Assembly (NCBI RefSeq): GCF_024746835.1
Contig: NZ_CP080531.1
Coordinates: 2,108,001 to 2,172,000, forward strand
Origin: Mesorhizobium sp. AR02
Lineage (GTDB): Bacteria; Pseudomonadota; Alphaproteobacteria; Rhizobiales; Rhizobiaceae
Reading direction: 5' to 3'
DNA: 64,000 nt
Positions within the stretch are counted from its first letter, which is position 1. Every line of letters starts with the position of its first letter. The notes under the pieces were generated by a model. It ran no database searches, was not told the DNA's origin, and was given only the letters and a program-made list of their open reading frames with translations. Positions 8,472 through 22,930 of this stretch are shown here, one piece after another. Made by a program: the position numbers and the translations under genes.

Positions 8472-9041
8472 TTGAAGCACCAGTTGAACATCATCATCGG
8501 CAGCACGCGGCCCGGCCGCGCCGGACCGGTTTTTGCCGAATGGCTGGAGACGTTCGCGCGCGAACACGGGAAATTCGAACCGGTGCTAACCGACATCGCC
8601 GCGTTCCACCTGCCGGTGCTGGACGAGCCGCATCATCCAAGGCTTGGCAACTACCAGAACGACCACACCAAGGCCTGGTCGAAGGCGATCGACGCCGCCG
8701 ACGCCTTCGTCTTCGTGGCGCCGGAGTATAATTATTTCGCCGCTCCGGCGATCGTCAACGCGATCGACTACCTGCTGCGGGAATGGAAGTACAAGCCGGC
8801 CGCCATTTTCAGCTATGGCGGTGTCTCCGGTGGCCTGCGCGCGGCGCAGGCGCTGAAGCCACTGCTGACGTCGGTGGGGATCATGCCGATCCCGGAAGGT
8901 GTCGCGCTGCCGATGTACCAGAAACTGCTCGACAAGAACGGCGCTTTCAGCGCCAGCGAACAGGTGACCGGCGGCGCCAAGGCCATGCTGGACGAGCTGT
9001 TGCGCTGGAGCGAGGCGTTGAAACCTCTGCGCGCTGGCTGA
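8472..9041 (+). CDS. NADPH-dependent FMN reductase / NAD(P)H-dependent oxidoreductase, probable TTG start
   Basis: A flavodoxin-like reductase of about 189 residues. The phosphate-binding loop GSTRPGRAGP comes right after the first strand LNIIIGS, and PEYNYFAAPAIVNAIDYLLREW and SYGGVSGGLRA are typical of the SsuE/ArsH/YieF-like family. A GTG at 8430 is in frame, but the TTG at 8472 has a good AGGAG 6 bases upstream and starts exactly at the domain. It probably reduces flavin or quinones with NAD(P)H in the cytoplasm. It might supply electrons to the divergent P450, but this is only suggested by position. Confidence 0.85.
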   Translation: MKHQLNIIIGSTRPGRAGPVFAEWLETFAREHGKFEPVLTDIAAFHLPVLDEPHHPRLGNYQNDHTKAWSKAIDAADAFVFVAPEYNYFAAPAIVNAIDYLLREWKYKPAAIFSYGGVSGGLRAAQALKPLLTSVGIMPIPEGVALPMYQKLLDKNGAFSASEQVTGGAKAMLDELLRWSEALKPLRAG

Positions 9042-10026
9042 ACGAGCCGGTTCTGGCCAAATGCGCGGCTTGCTTGCGCCATAAAGAGGTGGAATTGTCA
9101 GCACGCGACTGAGCTGGGGGCGGTTCGACGTGCGTTTGCTGCTTGCCTTGCTGCTGTTCTTGTCGGCGACCGCCACGGCGGTGGCGGAGCGGCGCGTGGC
9201 GCTGGTCATGGCCGATAACGACTACCGGCTGGTGCGGCCACTCGCCAATCCCGTCCATGACGGCGAGGCGATGGAAGCGGCGCTGAAAAAGCTCGGCTTC
9301 GAGGTCGTGCTCGAAACCAACCGGGATCTGCGGCGCATGCGGCGCGCACTTGACGATTTTCGCAACGATGCCAAGGGCGCCGATGTGGCGCTGGTCTATT
9401 TCTCCGGCCACGGCGTCGAGATATCAGGCGACAACCGGCTGCTGCCAGTCGATGCCGACGCCTCCTCGCTCGATCAACTGGACAAGACCAGCCTGCCGCT
9501 GGAAGAAGTGCGTGCTGTAGTGGCCGCCACCGCCAAGGTCGGGCTGATCGTGCTCGACGCCTGCCGCAGTGATCCGTTCTCTGGGGGCAGCGGCGACGGT
9601 CGCGGCGCGACCTCGCTGGCAAAAGATGTCGCCGACAAGGTCAAGCCAGGCCTTGGCCGCGTCGGCCGAGCGGAAAACATCCTGTTCGCTTTCTCGGCCG
9701 CACCCGGCGAGACGGCCGCCGACGGCAGCGGCCAGAACTCGCCCTTCACCACGGCGCTGACCAAATATCTCGGCACGGACGGGCTCGAAATCCGCTCGGT
9801 GCTGACGCTTGTGCAGCAGGAAGTCTATGACCTGTCGCGCGGCAAGCAGCTGCCCTATGTCGAGAGTGGCCTGCCGAAGCTGTTCTTTGCCACCGCGGCC
9901 AAGGAACAGCTGCCGGAGCGCGAACGGCTGCTGCTCGCCATGGCCGATGTGACGCCGGAAATGCGCGGCGAGGTCGAGCAGATCGCCAGCGATGCCGACA
10001 TGCCGCTGGCGCCGCTCTATGGCGCA
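9036..10026 (+). repeat. Tandem duplication, copy 1 (caspase half plus upstream leader)
   Basis: This segment matches 11799-12791 closely at DNA level, including about 90 bases before the coding region (shared GAGCCGGTT, GCGCCATAAAGAGGTGGAAT and GGGGGCGGTTCGAC) and the whole protease half. Similarity falls sharply after the shared PLYGAL codons, so the unit is a partial gene duplication or one half has been kept alike by gene conversion. Confidence 0.8.
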
Positions 10027-11763
10027 CTGCTGTCGAAGGATCTTGCCGCGCTCGGTCCCGAGCAACGCTCGGCCAAGCTCAGGGAAGCCGCGGATGCCTT
10101 CGTCAAGGTGCAGCGGGAAATGACCACGCTGGCCTCAGGTGACCCTGAGGTGACGCAGTTGCGGCAGGAAGCGGAACGGCAGCTCTCGCTCGGTGCTTTC
10201 GATGCCGCTCGCGCCAAGCTCGCCGAGGCGGCCGGCATCGACAAGGATTCGCGCCAGCGGCTCAAAGCCAATTATGTGGAACGCACGCTTTCAGAAGCGG
10301 CAACCCATTCGCTGGAAGGCGGCACTGCAAGCGCTTCGCTCAAATACCAGTTGGCCGCCGATGGCTATGAGAAGGCGACGGCGCTCTATCGCGAGGTCAA
10401 TGGCGAGGACATTCCGGCTGACGATCGGCTGCAGCAGCTCCTCACGCTTGCCCGGCTCGGCGATGTCTACACGACGCTGGGCAGGCTGGATGACGCCGCC
10501 AGGACCTACAAGGAATGGAACGAAGGATCGACAAGGCGCGCCGGCACTGATCCGAAGAATATTTTCTGGCAGCGGGATGTTTCGCTCAGTCTGGACAAGA
10601 TGGGCGATACCGCCGTTGCCCAGGGCAAGCTTGCCGATGGCCTTGCCGACTACCAGGCATCGGCTGATATCGCCGAGAAAGTGGCTGCCGCGGCTCCGAC
10701 CGAGCTCGAATGGCAGAGCGATCTTTCCTTTGCCTACGACCGGATCGGCTACGTCATGCGCTCACAAGGCGATCTCAAGGACGCGATGCCCTATTACCAG
10801 AAGGCGCTGGATATCTCCAAACAGGTGGCTGCACTTCAGCCCGACAACATCGTCTGGCAGCGCCGGCTCGGCGTGGCCCACGACTCGATCGGCGACGTGC
10901 TCATCATGGAGGGCGACTACAGCCGGGCGCTCGACGCCTTCAGTTCGGGCTTTGCCATATGGCGAAAGCTGACGGAGCTGGACCCCGCCAATCTCTCCTG
11001 GCAGCGCGATCTGTGCGTCTCCTACACCAAGATCGGCGACAGCTTGCAGATATTGGGCAAATACAAGGACGCCATCGTTTCCTATCAGGCCGGCTTGAGC
11101 GTGAGTTCGGCCCTTGCCAGCGCCGATCCTGAAAATCTCGAGGGCCAGCGGGATATCGCGATCCTTCATGACAGCATCGGCGACGCGCAGCTCATGTTGC
11201 AGGCAAATGCAGAGGCTCTGGCCGCGTTCAACGAGGCCAATCACATCTGGGAGGCGCTGGTCAAGACCGACCAGAGCAACACGCGATGGCTGCGCGACCT
11301 CGAAATCAACTACAGCAAGCTCGGTGATGCGCACCTGGCGAATGGCGAGCCGGAAGCGGCGCTGTCCGCCTACAAATCGGCCCTTGACGCATCTCTTGCC
11401 CTCACCGGAAACGACGCCAGCAACAGCCTTTGGCAACGCGATCTGGCGATCAACTGCGGCAAGATCGGCGATCTCCTGGCAAGATCGGGCAACAGGGATC
11501 TCGCCACCCAATTTTACCAGCAGTCACTCGATATCTCCGAGCGCTTCGCTGCCATCGATCCGGACAATTCGATGTGGCTGCGCGATATGGTCATCGACCA
11601 TTTCAAAATGGCCGAGATGGGTCTCGAAGTCCGTTCGAATTTGACGGCTGCCCTCAAGATCGCCTCCGACATGCAGCAGGCCGGCATCCTCTCGCCCGCG
11701 GACGCCTGGATCCCGGACGAATTGCGCAAGCGGCTGAAGCTGCTGGACGCCCCAGCCAAATGA
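9130..11763 (+). CDS. Caspase-like (C14) protease with TPR-type repeats, secreted; copy 1
   Basis: An 877-residue protein with a signal peptide (MRLLLALLLFLSATATAVA), then a caspase p20-like domain (about residues 20-250). Its catalytic dyad is intact: His94 in YFSGHGVE and Cys145 in VLDACRSDPF. A linker helix region is followed by many repeats of about 50 residues with the pattern W-Q-R-D-L-x-x-x-x-x-K-I-G-D, a tetratricopeptide-like array. It is probably exported to the periplasm, where the repeats may bind partners or regulate the protease; this is inference. The start is a GTG after GGGGCGG. The position matching the ATG of copy 2 is ATT here (9094), so the N-terminus may instead be 12 residues longer. 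It lies next to its paralogue. Confidence 0.85.
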   Translation: MRLLLALLLFLSATATAVAERRVALVMADNDYRLVRPLANPVHDGEAMEAALKKLGFEVVLETNRDLRRMRRALDDFRNDAKGADVALVYFSGHGVEISGDNRLLPVDADASSLDQLDKTSLPLEEVRAVVAATAKVGLIVLDACRSDPFSGGSGDGRGATSLAKDVADKVKPGLGRVGRAENILFAFSAAPGETAADGSGQNSPFTTALTKYLGTDGLEIRSVLTLVQQEVYDLSRGKQLPYVESGLPKLFFATAAKEQLPERERLLLAMADVTPEMRGEVEQIASDADMPLAPLYGALLSKDLAALGPEQRSAKLREAADAFVKVQREMTTLASGDPEVTQLRQEAERQLSLGAFDAARAKLAEAAGIDKDSRQRLKANYVERTLSEAATHSLEGGTASASLKYQLAADGYEKATALYREVNGEDIPADDRLQQLLTLARLGDVYTTLGRLDDAARTYKEWNEGSTRRAGTDPKNIFWQRDVSLSLDKMGDTAVAQGKLADGLADYQASADIAEKVAAAAPTELEWQSDLSFAYDRIGYVMRSQGDLKDAMPYYQKALDISKQVAALQPDNIVWQRRLGVAHDSIGDVLIMEGDYSRALDAFSSGFAIWRKLTELDPANLSWQRDLCVSYTKIGDSLQILGKYKDAIVSYQAGLSVSSALASADPENLEGQRDIAILHDSIGDAQLMLQANAEALAAFNEANHIWEALVKTDQSNTRWLRDLEINYSKLGDAHLANGEPEAALSAYKSALDASLALTGNDASNSLWQRDLAINCGKIGDLLARSGNRDLATQFYQQSLDISERFAAIDPDNSMWLRDMVIDHFKMAEMGLEVRSNLTAALKIASDMQQAGILSPADAWIPDELRKRLKLLDAPAK

Positions 11764-11850
11764 GGAAGCCGGCACCGGAAACCGTCGTGGCTATCGCAGG
11801 CTGAAAGAGCCGGTTTTGGCCCCGGCTTGCTCGCGCCATAAAGAGGTGGA

Positions 11851-17140
<5,290 letters not shown>

Positions 17141-17160
17141 TCTCGATATCGATCTCTGGC

Positions 17161-17184
17161 ATTGGCGCGCCGCGGCGCGCCAAT
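17161..17184 (+). terminator. Palindromic hairpin after gyrB, probable terminator
   Basis: A perfect inverted repeat with arms ATTGGCGCGCC and GGCGCGCCAAT around a two-base centre, 20 bases after the gyrB stop. The stem is very GC-rich but lacks a proper T run, so it may be a weak terminator or an RNA-stabilising structure. Confidence 0.5.
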
Positions 17185-17245
17185 TGTTCCGTCTGTACCA
17201 ATAAAATCATTTTATACCCAGCCGGAACGGAAGTCCTCCGACGAC

Positions 17246-17268
17246 ATTGTGACAACATCGATCACAAT
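17246..17268. promoter_or_regulatory. Inverted repeat ATTGTGA-N9-TCACAAT, candidate operator
   Basis: Perfect 7-base arms 9 bases apart, ending 6 bases before the ribosome site of the small membrane peptide gene at 17288. The spacing is wrong for a standard CRP site (TGTGA-N6-TCACA). A repressor or FNR/CRP-family variant could bind here, which remains inference. Confidence 0.4.
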
Positions 17269-17287
17269 TTCTCACAGGAGGCCTTTC

Positions 17288-17365
17288 ATGGGACGTGGCA
17301 TTTTGCTCTGGTTGCTCGGTATTCCGATCCCGATCATCATTCTCATCATGCTGTTCGTACGGTAG
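17288..17365 (+). CDS. Small hydrophobic membrane peptide, 25 residues
   Basis: A very short gene with an excellent CAGGAG ribosome site 7 bases before its ATG. The peptide is one membrane helix (LLWLLGIPIPIIILIMLF) with an Arg at position 3 and a C-terminal Arg. The in-frame extension upstream to 17162 runs through the palindromes and is unlikely to be translated. It lies 9 bases before a larger membrane protein gene and is probably cotranscribed. Its function is not recognised; a small modulator of membrane or stress function is possible. Confidence 0.65.
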   Translation: MGRGILLWLLGIPIPIIILIMLFVR

Positions 17366-17374
17366 GGGGCGTTG

Positions 17375-18292
17375 ATGCAGTCCACCGTATCGGCTATCGA
17401 CCTATCCGCTTCAGAAGAATCCTCAGCTACAGCCGTCAGCTGGGGACCGATCATCGCCGGCGCCTTCGCGGCCTCGACACTGACCTTCATCCTCATGCTG
17501 CTCGGCTCAGGGCTTGGGCTCAGCATGGTTTCACCATGGTCGGGGTCCGGCGCGTCGATCACCACCTTCGCGGTGTCGACCGCCATCTGGCTGATCATCG
17601 TGCAGTGGTTGTCCTCCGGCGTCGGCGGCTACCTCGCCGGACGCCTGCGCACCAAATGGGTCGGCATCCACACCGACGAAGTGTATTTCCGTGACACCGC
17701 TCATGGCTTCCTTGCCTGGGCGTTGGCAACGCTGCTTGTCGTCGGCGTGCTTGGCTCGGCGCTTTCCGCGGCACTCAGTACAGGCGTGCAGGCCGTGTCC
17801 ACCGTAGCGTCGGGCGCCGCCATGGGTGCATCGGCCGGCGCTTCCGCCAATGCCGGCGGCGCATCGACCGATAATGCGACCTCCTATCTGGTGGATTCGC
17901 TGTTCCGTCCGGCCGATCCGAGCAAGCTCGCGGCGGCTGGTCCGGACGGTAATGCCGCCGCGGTTGGTCAGGCCTCACGCATCCTGGTCGCCAGTGCGGC
18001 GTCGGGCGAGATTTCGGCTGACGACAAGACCTATTTGTCGCAACTGGTTGCCGCCCGCACCGGCCTGTCCGAGGCTGACGCCAAGGCGCGTGTCGATGCC
18101 CTGGTTGCCAAGGTCGAAGACGCCAAGGTCAAGGCCAAGCAGGCCGCCGACACCGCCAGGAAGGGCAGCGCGACCTTTGCCCTGCTCGGTGCCTTGTCGC
18201 TGGTTATCGGTGCTTTCATCGCCAGTGCCGCGGCCGCTCTCGGCGGCAGGCAGCGCGACGAAGAGGAAGCGGTTTTCCTGACCACCCGCTGA
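17375..18292 (+). CDS. Multi-pass membrane protein of unknown function
   Basis: A 305-residue protein not recognised as a characterised family. It has hydrophobic helices at about residues 23-50 (WGPIIAGAFAASTLTFILML), 64-90, 108-135 and a last one near the C-terminus (FALLGALSLVIGAFIASAAAALGG). Between them is an Ala/Gly-rich, probably periplasmic loop and a helical, charged segment (about 200-270). The ATG at 17375 follows a GGGGG; a TTG directly before it is ignored. It is paired with the 25-residue peptide upstream and is followed by a strong terminator. Confidence 0.8.
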   Translation: MQSTVSAIDLSASEESSATAVSWGPIIAGAFAASTLTFILMLLGSGLGLSMVSPWSGSGASITTFAVSTAIWLIIVQWLSSGVGGYLAGRLRTKWVGIHTDEVYFRDTAHGFLAWALATLLVVGVLGSALSAALSTGVQAVSTVASGAAMGASAGASANAGGASTDNATSYLVDSLFRPADPSKLAAAGPDGNAAAVGQASRILVASAASGEISADDKTYLSQLVAARTGLSEADAKARVDALVAKVEDAKVKAKQAADTARKGSATFALLGALSLVIGAFIASAAAALGGRQRDEEEAVFLTTR

Positions 18293-18311
18293 ATCGGCAT
18301 CGCCCCAGAAA

Positions 18312-18345
18312 TGAAAGAGCCCGGATTCGAAGCCGGGCTCTTTCA
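18312..18345. terminator. Bidirectional Rho-independent terminator
   Basis: A perfect 13-bp stem, TGAAAGAGCCCGG / CCGGGCTCTTTCA, with an 8-base loop, between two convergent genes. It carries A/T-rich ends on both sides, so it can stop transcription of the membrane protein gene (plus) and of pntB (minus). Confidence 0.85.
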
Positions 18346-18377
18346 CTTGGATGGTGATACTTCTGCCTTCGGCCGGA

Positions 18378-19784
18378 TCAGTGATCCATGGCCTTGACGA
18401 TTTCCTCGGTCATCTTCTTGGCGTCGCCGAGCAGCATCATGGTGCCGTCCTTGTAGAAAAGCGTGTTGTCGATGCCGGCATAGCCGGAGCCGAGCGAGCG
18501 CTTGACGAACAGGCAGGTGCGGGCCTTGTCGACGTCGAGGATCGGCATGCCGTAGATGGGTGAGCTCTTGTCATCCCGCGCGGAAGGGTTGGTGACGTCG
18601 TTGGCGCCGATGACATATGCGACATCGGCCTGCGCGAATTCGGAGTTGATGTCCTCGAGCTCGAACACTTCGTCGTAAGGCACATTGGCTTCGGCCAGAA
18701 GCACGTTCATGTGACCGGGCATGCGGCCGGCGACGGGGTGGATGGCGTATTTCACGTCGACGCCATTGGCCTTGAGCTTGTCGGCCATTTCGCGCAGCGC
18801 GTGCTGCGCCTGGGCGACCGCCATGCCGTAACCTGGCACGATGATGACCTTCTGCGCGTTCATCATCAGATAGGCGGCGTCGTCGGCCGAGCCCTGCTTG
18901 ACCGTGCGCTCGATGCCATCATCGGCCGCTGCCGCGGTCTCACCGCCGAAACCGCCGAGGATGACCGAGATGAAGCTCCGGTTCATGCCCTTGCACATGA
19001 TGTAGGACAGGATCGCACCGGACGAGCCGACCAGCGCGCCGGTGATGATCAGCGCCAGATTGCCGAGCGTGAAGCCGAGCGCGGCCGCTGCCCAGCCCGA
19101 ATAGGAATTCAGCATCGAGACGACGACAGGCATGTCGGCGCCGCCGATCGGGATGATCAGCAGGATGCCGAGCACCAGCGAGGCGGCAACGATCAGCCAG
19201 AAGACCAGCTTGGACTCGGTGCCGACCAACAGCACGATCAGCACGATGAGCGCGATGCCAAGGGCTGCATTGATGAGGTGACGGCCGCCGATCATGATCG
19301 GCTTGCCGGACATGCGGCCATCGAGCTTGAGGAAGGCAATGACCGAGCCCGTGAAGGTGATGGCGCCGATGGCAACGCCAAGGCTCATCTCGATCAGCGC
19401 CTGGGCATGGATGTCGCCCGCCGTGCCGATACCAAAACTTTCCGGCGCGTAGATGGCGGCGGCCGCCACCATGACGGCGGCGAGACCGACGAGCGAGTGG
19501 AAGGCAGCAACCAGTTGCGGCATCGAGGTCATGGCGATGCGGCGCGCGGTGACGGCGCCGACGCTACCGCCGATGGCGAGGCCCAGCACGATCAGGCCGT
19601 AGCGGCCGGCCGACGGGACAAACGGAATCGCCAGCGCCAGCGTGGTGGCGATGGCGATACCCATGCCGATCATGCCGTACATATTGCCCTGGCGGCTGGT
19701 GGTCGGATGCGACAGGCCGCGCAGCGCCATGATGAAAAGGACGCCGGAAACCAGATAGAGGAAGGACGCGAAGTTGGCGTTCAT
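18378..19784 (-). CDS. pntB: NAD(P) transhydrogenase subunit beta
   Basis: A 468-residue subunit of the proton-translocating transhydrogenase, which drives NADPH formation from NADH at the inner membrane. The N-terminal two thirds is a bundle of membrane helices; the C-terminal domain III binds NADP, with VPGYGMAVAQAQHALREMAD, HPVAGRMPGHMNVLLAEANVPYDE and IGANDVTNPSARDD. The start ATG lies 6 bases after the stop of the pntAB gene on the minus strand. The three pnt genes form an operon, with the oxidase subunit IV gene upstream. Confidence 0.96.
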   Translation of the reverse strand: MNANFASFLYLVSGVLFIMALRGLSHPTTSRQGNMYGMIGMGIAIATTLALAIPFVPSAGRYGLIVLGLAIGGSVGAVTARRIAMTSMPQLVAAFHSLVGLAAVMVAAAAIYAPESFGIGTAGDIHAQALIEMSLGVAIGAITFTGSVIAFLKLDGRMSGKPIMIGGRHLINAALGIALIVLIVLLVGTESKLVFWLIVAASLVLGILLIIPIGGADMPVVVSMLNSYSGWAAAALGFTLGNLALIITGALVGSSGAILSYIMCKGMNRSFISVILGGFGGETAAAADDGIERTVKQGSADDAAYLMMNAQKVIIVPGYGMAVAQAQHALREMADKLKANGVDVKYAIHPVAGRMPGHMNVLLAEANVPYDEVFELEDINSEFAQADVAYVIGANDVTNPSARDDKSSPIYGMPILDVDKARTCLFVKRSLGSGYAGIDNTLFYKDGTMMLLGDAKKMTEEIVKAMDH

Positions 19785-19790
19785 GGCGCT

Positions 19791-20216
19791 CTACTTGTCC
19801 TTCTTCTTGTACATCGCCAGCATGCGCTGGGTGACGAGGAAGCCGCCGAAGATGTTGACCGAGACCAGCATCAGCGCGACGAAGCCGAAGCCTGCGGCAA
19901 CACCGGAAGCCGCGATACCGACAGCGAGCAGCGCGCCGACCACGATGACCGAGGAAATAGCGTTGGTGACGGCCATCAGCGGCGTGTGCAGTGCCGGCGT
20001 CACCGACCAGACGACATAGTAGCCGACGAAGATCGCCAGGATGAAGATGGCGAAACGGAAGACGAAGGGATCGATGGCGCCGCCGGAGAGTGCGTGCGCG
20101 GCATTACCCGCCGCATCGGCACCGCCTGGAGCATTGGCCAGGTTCTGCACCGCAAGCCTGACGGCAGCACTTGCCTGGTCGAGCTGGTCGAGGGCTTTCT
20201 GCAGGGTCTGATCCAT
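19791..20216 (-). CDS. pntAB: NAD(P) transhydrogenase subunit alpha part 2 (membrane part)
   Basis: A 141-residue membrane segment of the split alpha subunit. It has three or more hydrophobic helices ([41 protein letters not shown]) and the conserved [16 protein letters not shown] of domain II. The ATG at 20216 overlaps the TGA of pntAA by one base; a GTG at 20219 is in frame but less likely. A three-gene arrangement of transhydrogenase is normal in alphaproteobacteria. Confidence 0.94.
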   Translation of the reverse strand: MDQTLQKALDQLDQASAAVRLAVQNLANAPGGADAAGNAAHALSGGAIDPFVFRFAIFILAIFVGYYVVWSVTPALHTPLMAVTNAISSVIVVGALLAVGIAASGVAAGFGFVALMLVSVNIFGGFLVTQRMLAMYKKKDK

Positions 20217-21508
20217 CACGCTGTGCCTTTCGACTTGGGCGACTTGGACGAGGGCGACTGGGATGCGGCAGTTTTCTTTGTCGCGGCTTTCTTGGCAGCA
20301 ACCGGTTCGACCGAGGCGTCGGCAACCATCGTCGTGGCCGGGATCGCGGCCGGCTCGACACGGGGTTGCTGGTCGGCCTTGGCGAAGGCCGGATGAACGA
20401 CCTTGCCGCCGTCGGTCAGCATCGTCGCCTTGACCAGATCGTCGTCGCGGTTGATCGCGAGCGTCTTGGTGGTCTTGTCGACCATCGTCTCGAGGAAAGC
20501 GAACAGGTTCTTCGCATAGAGCAGCGAGGCGGACGCGGCGACGCGGCCGGGCACGTTGAGATGGCCGACGATCTTGACATTGTTGGCCGTGGTGACGACC
20601 TTGCCCGGCTCAGCACCCTCGACATTGCCGCCGCGCTCGACCGCGAGGTCGACGAGCACCGAGCCCGGCTTCATCGAGGCGACCATGGCCGCCGACACCA
20701 GCTTCGGTGCCGGCCGGCCGGGGATCAGCGCCGTGGTGATGACGATGTCCTGCTTGGCGATGTGCTCGGCGGTGAGTGCTGCCTGCTTGGCCTGGTATTC
20801 CTTGGACATTTCCTTGGCGTAGCCGCCGGCTGTTTCGGCGGCCTTGAACTCTTCATCCTCGACGGCCAGGAATTTTGCACCGAGCGAGGCGACCTGTTCC
20901 TTGGCGGCGGGGCGCACGTCGGTGGCGGTGACGACGGCACCAAGCCGGCGCGCCGTGGCGATCGCCTGCAGGCCGGCGACGCCGACACCCATGATGAAGA
21001 CCTTCGCCGCCGGCACCGTGCCTGCAGCCGTCATCATCATCGGCAAGGCGCGGTCATATTCCGAGGCGCCGTCGATGACCGCCTGGTAGCCGGCGAGATT
21101 GGCCTGGCTGGACAGGACGTCCATCGATTGGGCGCGGGTGATGCGCGGCATGAATTCCATCGAGAACGCCGTCACCCCGGCCTTGGCCAGGGCCGCGACG
21201 GCGGCGTCGTTGCCATAGGGATCCATGATGGCGATCACCGCCGCGCCGGATTTGTAGCTCTTCAGCTCGGCGTCCGTCGGTCGGCGGACCTTCAGCACGA
21301 CATCGGCCTTGGCGACATCGGAAGCCTTGCCGATGGCAGCACCTGCCTTGGCAAACTCTTCGTCGGGGATGCGCGACCTTGTGCCGGCGCCGGTTTCGAC
21401 AACCACGTCGAAGCCCAGCCCCGCCAGCCGCTTGACCGTATCGGGCGAGGCCGCGACCCGCGGCTCGTTCGCATCAAGCTCACGAGGGATGAAAACCGTC
21501 TGTCCCAC
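20216..21508 (-). CDS. pntAA: NAD(P) transhydrogenase subunit alpha part 1 (NAD-binding domain I)
   Basis: A 430-residue cytoplasmic NAD(H)-binding subunit. It resembles alanine dehydrogenase: [20 protein letters not shown] at the N-terminus, [22 protein letters not shown], and a Rossmann motif [22 protein letters not shown]. The C-terminus carries a Lys/Ala/Ser-rich tail of about 40 residues ([14 protein letters not shown] and onward) that looks disordered. It uses a GTG start with AAGGAT upstream. Its stop overlaps the start of pntAB, so the subunits are translated in step. Confidence 0.95.
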   Translation of the reverse strand: MGQTVFIPRELDANEPRVAASPDTVKRLAGLGFDVVVETGAGTRSRIPDEEFAKAGAAIGKASDVAKADVVLKVRRPTDAELKSYKSGAAVIAIMDPYGNDAAVAALAKAGVTAFSMEFMPRITRAQSMDVLSSQANLAGYQAVIDGASEYDRALPMMMTAAGTVPAAKVFIMGVGVAGLQAIATARRLGAVVTATDVRPAAKEQVASLGAKFLAVEDEEFKAAETAGGYAKEMSKEYQAKQAALTAEHIAKQDIVITTALIPGRPAPKLVSAAMVASMKPGSVLVDLAVERGGNVEGAEPGKVVTTANNVKIVGHLNVPGRVAASASLLYAKNLFAFLETMVDKTTKTLAINRDDDLVKATMLTDGGKVVHPAFAKADQQPRVEPAAIPATTMVADASVEPVAAKKAATKKTAASQSPSSKSPKSKGTA

Positions 21509-21595
21509 CGCATGATCCTTTCGGCTGGAACCTGTTTGCGCAAGGTGTCGGCCGGAATATCCGGCAACGTCAATGGCAACGGGGTTTTGGAAGGT

Positions 21596-21820
21596 CTATC
21601 GCAGAATGAAGGCGCCGACGGCCAGAATCAGGACGAACAGGATGGTCGCCGAGAAGAAACCGGCCGCGAAGAAACCGAAAGCCATCGCGATGAGCAACGC
21701 GCCGCAGAAAAGCGATCCGTATTTGGCCAGCGCGAGAAAGCCCGCATAGGTGCGGTCATGTTCGGCATAGTCCATCTTCGCGCCCAGTTCGACAGGACCG
21801 GTCGGCGAGTGATCAGCCAT
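21596..21820 (-). CDS. aa3-type cytochrome c oxidase subunit IV
   Basis: A 74-residue single-helix protein matching the bacterial aa3 oxidase subunit IV family: a short N-terminus with MDYAEHDRTYAGFLALAKYG, followed by a long hydrophobic region (LFCGALLIAMAFGFFAAGFF, then TILFVLILAVGAFIL). The start at 21820 follows an AAGGGG; a longer frame to 21853 is not supported. It lies directly upstream of the pnt genes and may share their promoter, linking respiration with transhydrogenation. Confidence 0.85.
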   Translation of the reverse strand: MADHSPTGPVELGAKMDYAEHDRTYAGFLALAKYGSLFCGALLIAMAFGFFAAGFFSATILFVLILAVGAFILR

Positions 21821-22076
21821 AGGAATACCCCTTCGAAGACATCTTTCAGGCACATAGCGAAAAGCCGGGCCAAGAGCAATGGCGCTATTGCCGCATTGGG
21901 GCCGACAACTGCCTCAAGGGAAAATTGAAACTGCTGGCCGATCCCCAGCCTGTTGGCGGTGCGATCACTGGGCATCCTGCGTAAGTTCCGTTGAAGCTGC
22001 TGTGAGAATTTGGCGGTTCTGGACGACATCGTGCGGGATTATCGTCGCCGGACGAACAGCCGGTTGGTGAAGCGCA

Positions 22077-22892
22077 ATGATCATACCCACACAGACATTT
22101 GACTGGAACGGCACGACCATCGCGTGGGGGACCGCCGGCTCAGGCCCTCCGATCGTGCTCATGCATGGTACGCCGTTCTCCTCGCATGTCTGGCATCGCG
22201 TCGCACCGGAACTGGCGCGCGACCATACGCTGTATTTCTACGATCTTCCCGGATATGGGCGATCCGGCAAACGGGAAGGCCAGGATGTTTCGCTGGGCAT
22301 CCAGAACAAGGCGCTGGCGGCGATGCTGGCCTTCTGGAAGCTCGATCGGCCCAAGATCATCGCCCATGATTTCGGCGGCGCCACCGCGTTGCGCGCGCAT
22401 CTGATCGACGGTTGCGACTATGACAGGCTGCTGCTAATCGACCCTGTGGCGGTGCGGCCGTGGGGCTCGCCCTTTGTCCAGCATGTCCGTCAGCATGAGG
22501 CCGCCTTCGCCGGCGTGCCGGACTACATCCAGGTTGCGATCCTGAAAGCGTATGTCTCGGGCGCCGCGTCCAGATCTTTGTCGGACAGCGATCTGGAACC
22601 CTATATCACGCCATGGACCGGACCCGTTGGCCAGCCGGCTTTCTATCGGCAGATCGCCCAGATGAATCAGCGTTTCACCGACGAGGTCGAACCGCTCTAC
22701 GGCAGATTCCGCTGCCCAGTCGCGCTGCTGTGGGGGGAGGAAGACCGTTGGCTACCGCCGCAAAGCGGCCAAAAGCTCGCGGCCATGCTGCCGAATTGCG
22801 GCCTGACGCTCATTCCGGGCTCCGGCCATCTGATGCAGGAAGATGCGCCGGAGGCGATCGTCGCCGCGGCGCTACGCTTCTTCGCCGGCTGA
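22077..22892 (+). CDS. Alpha/beta hydrolase with an aspartate nucleophile (dehalogenase/epoxide hydrolase-like)
   Basis: A 271-residue hydrolase of the alpha/beta fold. The oxyanion-hole motif is HGTPFSSHVW; the nucleophile elbow reads AHDFGG, with Asp instead of the Ser of esterases, as in haloalkane and fluoroacetate dehalogenases and epoxide hydrolases. WGEEDRWLPP supplies the likely acid and GSGHLMQEDAPE the catalytic His. It is cytoplasmic with no signal peptide. Its closest subtype cannot be told from sequence inspection. A weak ribosome site precedes the ATG. It is convergent with a DUF3096 gene. Confidence 0.88.
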   Translation: MIIPTQTFDWNGTTIAWGTAGSGPPIVLMHGTPFSSHVWHRVAPELARDHTLYFYDLPGYGRSGKREGQDVSLGIQNKALAAMLAFWKLDRPKIIAHDFGGATALRAHLIDGCDYDRLLLIDPVAVRPWGSPFVQHVRQHEAAFAGVPDYIQVAILKAYVSGAASRSLSDSDLEPYITPWTGPVGQPAFYRQIAQMNQRFTDEVEPLYGRFRCPVALLWGEEDRWLPPQSGQKLAAMLPNCGLTLIPGSGHLMQEDAPEAIVAAALRFFAG

Positions 22893-22930
22893 CAGTTAGT
22901 GCTGACGCAATCCCCAAGGGAAAGCGCTAT

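Noticed and set aside
17246..17268. CRP binding site
   Set aside because: The TGTGA and TCACA half-sites are 9 bases apart rather than 6, so I list it only as a general inverted repeat.
18711..20396. A 561-codon open frame on the plus strand
   Set aside because: It lies antisense to pntB/pntAB/pntAA, is rich in Asp/His/Arg/Gly as expected from the reverse of GC-rich codons, and has no domain.
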